Positions 4,863 through 6,810 of a DNA stretch of 6,810 nt are shown here, piece by piece. The translations under genes and the position numbers were made by a program. The stretch's first letter is position 1. Every line of letters begins with the position of its first letter. This DNA comes from Zhenhengia stercoravium (GTDB lineage: Bacteria; Bacillota; Clostridia; Lachnospirales; Cellulosilyticaceae): positions 1-6,810 of the forward strand of contig JAHLFD010000071.1 in the NCBI GenBank assembly GCA_018883975.1, read 5' to 3'. The notes under the pieces were generated by a model. It was given only the letters and a program-made list of their open reading frames with translations. It made no database searches and was not told the origin of the DNA.

Positions 4863-6810
4863 TAGAAAAACAATGTATCAAAGAATATATGGAAATGTAT
4901 AGTAAAATAGCTTATGGTAAGAACTTAAAATATGCTACGAAACCTGAGATATGGGGCGCATTAAGTACAGCACTCATGAGTCAGATAGTAGATAAGTGGC
5001 ATGATACAAGAAAAGCATATAAAGCCCACAAAGCGGCTTACTATATATCAGCGGAATATTTAATGGGAAGAGCACTTGGAAACAATCTTATTAATTTGCA
5101 GGCCTATGATGAGATTGCTGAGTTTTTAAAGGAGCTAGGTGTTAATGTAAATGAGATTGAAGAAATAGAAGAAGATGCAGCACTAGGTAATGGTGGTTTA
5201 GGTAGACTTGCAGCGTGCTTTATGGATTCTAGTGCCACCATGCATTTGCCTGTACAGGGATATGGACTAAGATACAGAAATGGGCTTTTTAAGCAATATT
5301 TTAAGGATGGAGGCCAGTTAGAAGAAGCTGATGAATGGCTTAGATATGGCGATCCTTGGAGTATCCGTAAAGGAGATTATACAGTAGAAGTCAAATTTCA
5401 AGATATGACAGTAAAGGCTGTCCCTTATGACATACCTATTATAGGGTATGGCGGTGAGACCATTAATACCCTTAGATTATGGCAGGCAGAACCTTTATGT
5501 GAATTTGACTTTAACTTGTTTAACAATCAAGAGTATGATAAAGCTTTAGAAGAGAAAAACCGTACAGAGGATATTACGCGTGTACTCTATCCAAATGACT
5601 CTAATGAGCAAGGTAAACTCTTAAGGCTTAGGCAGCAGTACTTCTTAGTAAGTGCTTCCATGAAAGATATCGTAAGAGATTTTAAAAAGCATCATGGTAA
5701 CGTTTTTGATGATTTTGCTAAATGGCATGCTATTCAGCTTAATGATACGCATCCTGTTTTAGCTATACCAGAGCTCATTAGGATTTTGGTAGATGAAGAG
5801 GGAGAAGCGTTCGATAAAGCCTTAGACATTGCAAGAGGTACTTTTGCCTATACGAACCACACAATCTTGCAAGAAGCTCTAGAAAAATGGGATATGAAGC
5901 TCATGGAGATACTGTTCCCTCGTATTCTTCAAATTATTAAGGCTATAGATGACAGATTACAAGAGGAGCTTAGTCATAAGGGATATACTATGGAACAAAT
6001 GAGCCCTTGCTTGATTCTTAAGGATGGTAAAGTGCACATGGCAAACTTAGCTATTTATGTAGGATTTGCTATTAATGGTGTGGCTAAACTGCATACAGAA
6101 ATCCTAAAGGAAACAGAACTTCATCATTGGTATGCCCTCTACCCTTACAAGTTCCAAAACAAGACTAATGGGATTACCCCTAGAAGATGGCTTGTATTAG
6201 CTAATAGAGAATTAGCTAATCTTATAACCAGTAGATTAGGAAATGAAAACTGGGTAATGGACCTTACAAAGCTTAAACAGCTTACTAAATATATAGAGGA
6301 TGAAGGCTTTTTAGAAGAGCTCATGGCTATAAAGCATGAGAAGAAGGTTCAGCTTGCACATTATATTGAGGAGAAAGAAGGCATTACAATTGATCCAGAT
6401 TCTCTCTTTGATATCCAAGTTAAACGTCTTCATGAATATAAGAGACAGCATCTTAATGCGCTCTATATATTAGATTTATATTTTAGATTAAAGGAAAATC
6501 CAGAGTTAGATATACCAAAAGTTACTTTCATCTTTGGAGCAAAGGCCTTTCCTGGCTACTATAGAGCAAAGAGTATTATTAGACTCATTTTAGCTATTGC
6601 AGACCTCGTTAATAAAGATGAGGTAGTTTCGAGGAAGATGAAGGTAGTATTTGTTTCTAACTACAACGTATCTTACGCACAGAAATTAGTGCCAGCAGCA
6701 GATTTATCTAAACAGATTTCTACAGCTGGTAAAGAAGCATCAGGAACGGGGAATATGAAGCTTATGCTTAACGGTGCCCCAACCTTTGGAACTTATGATG
6801 GTGCCAATGT
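4859..6810 (+). CDS. glgP: Glycogen/maltodextrin phosphorylase (GT35), 3' end missing
   Basis: A PLP-dependent alpha-glucan phosphorylase that splits terminal glucose from glycogen or maltodextrin with phosphate to give glucose-1-phosphate in the cytoplasm. The reading frame is open to the window edge: 650 complete codons. Family stretches in order: YYISAEYLMGRAL (61-73), GNGGLGRLAACFMDS (110-124), GYGLRY, DEWLRYGDPW, QLNDTHP (293-299) with the active-site histidine, YTNHT, KTNGITPRRW (435-444), KRLHEYKRQ (522-530), and EASGTGNMK ending in Lys634, the residue that holds PLP. The family is usually about 790-840 residues, so roughly 150-180 are missing to the right. The ATG overlaps the malQ stop (ATGA), with GGGAGG at 4845-4850 as ribosome binding site, so translation is probably coupled. 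Next to malQ and transporter genes, maltodextrin is the likely substrate (a malP role), but sequence alone does not separate it from glycogen phosphorylase. Confidence 0.95.
   Translation, partial: MIEKQCIKEYMEMYSKIAYGKNLKYATKPEIWGALSTALMSQIVDKWHDTRKAYKAHKAAYYISAEYLMGRALGNNLINLQAYDEIAEFLKELGVNVNEIEEIEEDAALGNGGLGRLAACFMDSSATMHLPVQGYGLRYRNGLFKQYFKDGGQLEEADEWLRYGDPWSIRKGDYTVEVKFQDMTVKAVPYDIPIIGYGGETINTLRLWQAEPLCEFDFNLFNNQEYDKALEEKNRTEDITRVLYPNDSNEQGKLLRLRQQYFLVSASMKDIVRDFKKHHGNVFDDFAKWHAIQLNDTHPVLAIPELIRILVDEEGEAFDKALDIARGTFAYTNHTILQEALEKWDMKLMEILFPRILQIIKAIDDRLQEELSHKGYTMEQMSPCLILKDGKVHMANLAIYVGFAINGVAKLHTEILKETELHHWYALYPYKFQNKTNGITPRRWLVLANRELANLITSRLGNENWVMDLTKLKQLTKYIEDEGFLEELMAIKHEKKVQLAHYIEEKEGITIDPDSLFDIQVKRLHEYKRQHLNALYILDLYFRLKENPELDIPKVTFIFGAKAFPGYYRAKSIIRLILAIADLVNKDEVVSRKMKVVFVSNYNVSYAQKLVPAADLSKQISTAGKEASGTGNMKLMLNGAPTFGTYDGAN

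Overview
The window reads as one maltodextrin uptake and breakdown operon, all on the + strand, from a low-GC Gram-positive bacterium, most likely class Clostridia (Bacillota). The reasons are the A/T-rich third codon positions, strong purine-rich ribosome binding sites (AAGGAGGTG, AAGGGGTGA), a GTG start, and the short Bacillota form of MalF. Genus cannot be settled from the sequence alone.

Layout: positions 1-504 hold no gene that I can support. This stretch starts with a long foldback (3-74), continues with several candidate RNA stems, and ends as a purine-rich leader with repeated TAAAGGT words. From 505 onward the genes are packed tightly: a MalF-type permease (505-1449), a MalG-type permease (1451-2344), a LacI-family regulator with a GTG start (2351-3376), a GH77 4-alpha-glucanotransferase, MalQ (3381-4862), and a glycogen/maltodextrin phosphorylase (from 4859, cut by the window end at 6810). 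Gaps are 1, 6 and 4 bases, and the last junction is an ATGA overlap.

How the genes work together (inference from family knowledge): MalF and MalG form the membrane channel of an ABC importer for maltose/maltodextrins. MalQ reshuffles short glucans into longer ones, releasing glucose, and the phosphorylase shortens the chains to glucose-1-phosphate. The LacI-type protein probably senses the sugar or a derivative and controls the cluster. The solute-binding protein (MalE) and the ATPase (MalK/MsmX type) are not in the window. The former may lie just upstream; the latter is often shared and encoded elsewhere in Bacillota.

The genes themselves are ordinary. The less expected signals are the structured, gene-free leader and two intrinsic-terminator-like hairpins inside coding sequence, one early in the regulator gene (2545-2570) and one early in malQ (3451-3481). 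These could tune expression down the operon. I saw no evidence of a wholly new multi-gene system.
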